The position numbers and the translations under genes were made by a program. From Dallia pectoralis (lineage: Eukaryota; Chordata; Actinopteri; Esociformes; Umbridae): 64,000 bases of DNA. Shown here piece after piece: positions 34,140 through 64,000 of the stretch. The stretch is taken from assembly GCA_029465975.1 (NCBI GenBank), contig CM055758.1, positions 12,132,402-12,196,401 on the forward strand. Direction: 5' to 3'. Position 1 is the stretch's first letter, and each line of letters starts with the position of its first letter. The notes beneath the pieces are model-generated. The model did not search any database, was not told the DNA's origin, and saw only the letters and a program-made list of their open reading frames with translations.

Positions 34140-35465
34140 CATTTCGTTTGACCCAGTTAGTTTTTTTTGTTATCTGTATTCGTTCATCTACTTTACCAAT
34201 GCGGCCTACAAATGACTTAGGTGATTTTTATGTGTTTATATAGTATTATTAACTCAGGTTCCTTTATATTGGCATCAATCCCTTGAGCATATCACAAAAC
34301 ATGTTACGATTAGTTTGATTTGTTGTATGTTAATCTGGGTTAATTTGTCATTGCCCTTGTTGACATCGACCCATTTAGCCAAATTAATATTAAAACATCG
34401 CTTTTATTAGACACTGATTTTTAAACTGTAATTAATCGTGCGGACAAGACCCGCCACCAGGGGGTAGCATTTTATTCAAGCATGAGGTGAGCCTACTGAA
34501 ATTTGATCTAGTAACACATACCTGTATGTTCCTGTTTTTTGGCATTCTAGGGTTTGGTTTATGGTCTTATTTTCTGGGAAATTTGTCTTTATTAGTAGAT
34601 GTAATTCTACTCTTACCTTTTATAACCTGGATTTAATATGATTAGAGGACACAGGTTCAAATCAGTTGGATCATTCGGTTGGTAATGCATCCCCACTGTG
34701 CCAAGAATTTGATTGTTTTGTCCTTGGTCCTGTTTGATTTACAGTAGGTCTAAGCTAGTTGCCAGGCAATAGGCACTTCATTGCTCAAAAGCAGCCAGTT
34801 ATTTTTTTCATTTCTCTTTTCCCCCTTTCAATGAATCTCTCAAGTCCTGAAACACCTCATGCGTACAAAATCAAACAGGTCAAGTATTCACTGTTCATAA
34901 ATATCAAATGTAAACTCTGGAAATGTCTATGTTACTCATACATGTTGACACTCACGCAAATAGCCTATAGGTAGATTGTAAACGACCCGATGCTTCCTCC
35001 TGTTTAATCAATAATTAATTCATTCGATTTATGGAGTGCTTTTCCTAGAGCACACAGTGCAAACTCTGTTTAGGTGCCCAACCACTTTCCAGTATTCTTA
35101 ATTCAATTTCAGTGCCCCCATTTGCATTAATCAGTTGGCATCAACAGTGGGACGTAACTGTATTACCACGGCTGTTCACTGAAGACAGTCTTTCCACATA
35201 TTTACACACTGCCTGGGAGTTGTGATGATAACATGATCTGATGCATTGGTAAAAGAGGGCTTTTACTCCCTCTGCATATCATTTTTATAACACACAAAGT
35301 CTACAACCTATTGGTCAGTAATAATGTCATTCATACCGGTATTAGATATTAATTGGTGGTTTGCACTTATACAATAAAAGTACTGGAAAAGATATGGACA
35401 CTTATTTAGAAAATGTTCACAGATGACTAAATATATTTATTTTCTCTCTAGATGGGTCCATGGAT
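34140..35465. other. Between aggf1 and pde8b, no gene seen
   Basis: AT-rich; no coding pattern. The mammalian ZBED3 gene, expected about here, was not recognised. Confidence 0.5.
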
Positions 35466-35588
<123 letters not shown>

Positions 35589-36504
35589 AGTGTACACACC
35601 CACTTTATTTCACACCGCATGTATACAGACACTCAAACATGTCTATGTTTCCTCTTACTGCGTTGGTATATGTGTGTATGATTGCAACATTGATAGCTAA
35701 ATGAATCGATGGCCACCTAGACAGATCCTCGGTGCATGTTAACTTTGATGTGTGTCAGATGTCTCTAGACACTGATAATCCTGCACTTTTGGGGACTGTT
35801 CGTATCAATGGACTGGTCAGGAAATGCAATGAAGGCTCTGCCGACCAGTGGTGACAAGCTGTCATGCGATCAGAAACAAATGAAAGAATGACAGCACACT
35901 ATATACAACGATTATGTATAGAATAGTGAACAGAGATCCACAGCTTAAGCTTAGGGTTGGAGTGAGTGAGTGAGTGAGTGAGTGGGTGGGTGTGATCTGG
36001 TGATTTCATCCAATCATTATGGTGAAATGGATACGAAGTCTGTGTTATGACACCAACATGAGAATTGCCTGATGATTGCAGATGGTTATATACGTTCACA
36101 GGCACACAGAGGAATATACTTATTTTAATGGACATTATGTATTGTCTATAGCGAGCCATCAGATGACAGGCCTGTCCGTATGATGCAGGCCATCTAAACA
36201 ACCTCAGGTGTGCCTCTTTTGGACGGAATGTAGCACCTCGGAGGGGAAATCAGTCGCAACAGCGGATATCATAAAGGACATCTCTAAACTCACTCAATAC
36301 AGGTGCGAATGCATGGATTTACTGCGACATTACAGACATGAAACAGCTCTGGGTTTCCCCTTGATGCGCTCAATCGGAGAACCGAAGAGCGGTGGGGAAA
36401 AGAGGGCGACAGACGACCGGTAGGAACCGATGCTGAGCTAGAACAGCAGTATCCGAGAGAGCGCTGCTGTCCTCTGTGATCTGGCTCCGGACCAGCGGTG
36501 AGGC

Positions 36505-61456
<24,952 letters not shown>

Positions 61457-61744
61457 GTAAGCCATTTAGATCACTTTTTGTGGACATGGAATTGTTTCAA
61501 AATAGGTGGCACTTGTCGTTTCCGATATATCGTTTTGGCTTGCACAGAAGCATGTGTAGTTCCCATTTGGGTTTCAGGCTAACATGCAGTGGTCTTTCAG
61601 AGCTAAAGTATTGGCTATGCTACAATTAGCATTCCCTGCTAAGGCCCCAGAGGGCTAGCAGCAAGGCGACACCAATGCTATTTATACTTGCAGGTCAAGC
61701 TGCTAGATGCACTGTGACCAAGGTTGCGCTAGATAGCCACCGCC

Positions 61745-64000
61745 TTTCATCTGCTGTCTATTATAGTATGTCAGATGAGTGCATCTGCTGTCTATTATAG
61801 TATGTCAGATGTGTGCATCTGCTGTCTATTATAGTATGTCATATGAGTGCATCTGCTGTCTATTATAGTATGTCAGATGACTGCATCTGCTGTCTATTAT
61901 AGTATGTCATATGAGTGCATCTGCTGTCTATTATAGTATGTCAGGTGTGTGCATCTGCTGTCTATTATAGTATGTCATATGAGTGCATCTGCTGTCTTTT
62001 ATAGTATGTCAGATGAGTGCATCTGCTGTCTATTATAGTATTTCAGATGTGTGCATCTGCTGTCTATTATAGTATGTCATATGAGTGCATCTGCTGTCTA
62101 TTATAGTATGTCATATGAGTGCATCTGCTGTCTATTATAATATGTCATATGAGTGCATCTGCTTTCTATTATAGTATGTCATATGAGTGCATCTGCTGTC
62201 TATTATAGTATGTCAGATGTGTGCATCTGCTGTCTATTATAGTATGTCATATGAGTGCATCTGCTGTCTATTATGGTATGTCATATGAGTGCATCTGCTG
62301 TCTATTATAGTATGTCATATGAGTGCATCTGCTGTCTATTATAGTATGTCATATGAGTGCATCTGCTGTCTATTATAGTATGTCATATGAGTGCATCTGC
62401 TGTCTATTATAGTATGTCATATGTGTGCATCTGCTGTCTATTATAGTATGTCATATGAGTGCATCTGCTGTCTATTATAGTATGTCATATGAGTGCATCT
62501 GCTGTCTATTATATTATGTCATATGTGTGCATCTGCTGTCTATAATAGTATGTCAGATGTGTGCATCTGCTGTCTATTATAGTATGTCATATGAGTGCAT
62601 CTGCTCTCTATTATTGTATGTCATATATGTGCATCTGCTGTCTATTATAGTATGTCATATGAGTGCATCTGCTGTCTATTATAGTATGTCATATGAGTGC
62701 ATCTGCTGTCTATTATAGTATGTCAGATGTGTGCATCTGCTGTCTATTATAGTATGTCATATGAGTGCATCTGCTGTCTATTATTGTATGTCATATGAGT
62801 GCATCTGCTGTCTATTATTGTATGTCAGATGAGTGCATCTGCTGTCTATTATTGTATGTCATATGAGTGCATCTGCTGTCTATTATAGTATGTCATATGA
62901 GTGCATCTGCTGTCTATTATAGTATGCCATTTGAGTGCATCTGCTGTCTATTATAGTATGTCAGATGTGTGCATCTGCTGTCTATTATAGTATGTCATAT
63001 GAGTGCATCTGCTGTCTATTATAGTATGCCATATGAGTGCATCTGCGGTCTATTATAGTATGTCAGATGAGTGCATCTGCTGTCTATTATAGTATGTCAT
63101 ATGAGTGCATCTGCTGTCTATTATAGTATGTCATATGAGTGCATCTGCTGTCTATTATAGTATGTCATATGAGTGCATCTGGTGTCTATTATAGTATGTC
63201 ATATGAGTGCATCTGCTGTCTATTATAGTATGTCATATGAGTGCATCTGCTGTCTATTATAGTATGTCATATGTGTGCATCTGCTGTCTATTATAGTATG
63301 TCATATGAGTGCATCTGCTGTCTATTATAGTATGTCATATGAGTGCATCTGCTGTCTATTATATTATGTCATATGTGTGCATCTGCTGTCTATAATAGTA
63401 TGTCAGATGTGTGCATCTGCTGTCTATTATAGTATGTCATATGAGTGCATCTGCTCTCTATTATTGTATGTCATATATGTGCATCTGCTGTCTATTATAG
63501 TATGTCATATGAGTGCATCTGCTGTCTATTATAGTATGTCATATGAGTGCATCTGCTGTCTATTATAGTATGTCAGATGTGTGCATCTGCTGTCTATTAT
63601 AGTATGTCATATGAGTGCATCTGCTGTCTATTATTGTATGTCATATGAGTGCATCTGCTGTCTATTATTGTATGTCAGATGAGTGCATCTGCTGTCTATT
63701 ATTGTATGTCATATGAGTGCATCTGCTGTCTATTATAGTATGTCATATGAGTGCATCTGCTGTCTATTATAGTATGCCATTTGAGTGCATCTGCTGTCTA
63801 TTATAGTATGTCAGATGTGTGCATCTGCTGTCTATTATAGTATGTCATATGAGTGCATCTGCTGTCTATTATAGTATGCCATATGAGTGCATCTGCGGTC
63901 TATTATAGTATGTCAGATGAGTGCATCTGCTGTCTATTATAGTATGTCATATGAGTGCATCTGCTGTCTATTATAGTATGTCATATGAGTGCATCTGCTG
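61745..64000. repeat. Minisatellite, 34-bp unit, 66 or more copies, runs off the window
   Basis: Core GTGCATCTGCTGTCTATTAT followed by AGTATGTCATATGA; 34 bp. The stretch from about 62300 to 63150 is repeated at 63150-64000 with an offset of exactly 850 bp (25 units), including rare variants such as CTGCGGTC (63044 and 63894). It lies in pde8b intron 10. Confidence 0.97.

Overview
This window is vertebrate nuclear DNA, most likely from a teleost fish. It carries three spliced genes with GT-AG introns, many Tc1/mariner, hAT-type and Ty3/gypsy-type transposon remnants of the kind common in fish, long (CA)n/(GT)n tracts and an exceptional load of minisatellites. There are no bacterial-style genes, operons, tRNAs, rRNAs or CRISPR arrays. 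The species cannot be fixed from the sequence alone.

Genes, left to right. (1) crhbp, corticotropin-releasing-hormone-binding protein, minus strand, 10795 to 3696. Seven coding exons give a complete 321-residue reading frame, with all ten disulfide cysteines at the positions of the human protein. (2) aggf1, angiogenic factor with G-patch and FHA domains, plus strand, 24987 to 32714. Fourteen coding exons give 770 residues: coiled coil, OCRE-type tyrosine repeats, acidic/basic linker, FHA and G-patch. A non-coding first exon probably lies near 22.8 kb. (3) pde8b, cAMP phosphodiesterase 8B, plus strand, 36505 to beyond the right edge. Ten coding exons (369 residues) cover the acylated N-terminus, REC-like domain and PAS domain; the catalytic exons lie outside the window. 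In mammals CRHBP, AGGF1 and PDE8B are neighbours, so this is a conserved syntenic block. From memory they share one orientation in human, whereas crhbp here points the other way. The three genes are not known to act in one pathway; the link is positional.

Layout. 1-3650: minisatellite, a solo LTR, intergenic DNA. 3696-10900: crhbp, with minisatellites in intron 6 (32-bp unit) and intron 3 (a 2.5-kb array of an 18-bp unit containing TACGTA). 11000-22500: gene-free, with LTR-like, Ty3/gypsy and Tc1 remnants and four minisatellites. 22800-33000: aggf1 promoter region, an 847-bp foldback transposon, and aggf1 with three intronic minisatellites and one coding one. 33300-36500: possible alternative first exon, 36-bp minisatellite, long CA tract. 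36505-64000: pde8b with large introns full of transposons and tandem arrays, ending inside a 34-bp-unit array that runs off the window.

By rough tally of the intervals listed here, about a quarter of the window is tandem repeat. Many units are multiples of 3 bp, which makes very long but meaningless open frames (861, 612, 304 and 276 residues). No novel protein system was found. The most unusual content is the repeat architecture, the foldback element with 6-bp target duplications, a nested hAT-in-Tc1 insertion with clean 8-bp target duplications, and a few unassigned exon candidates.
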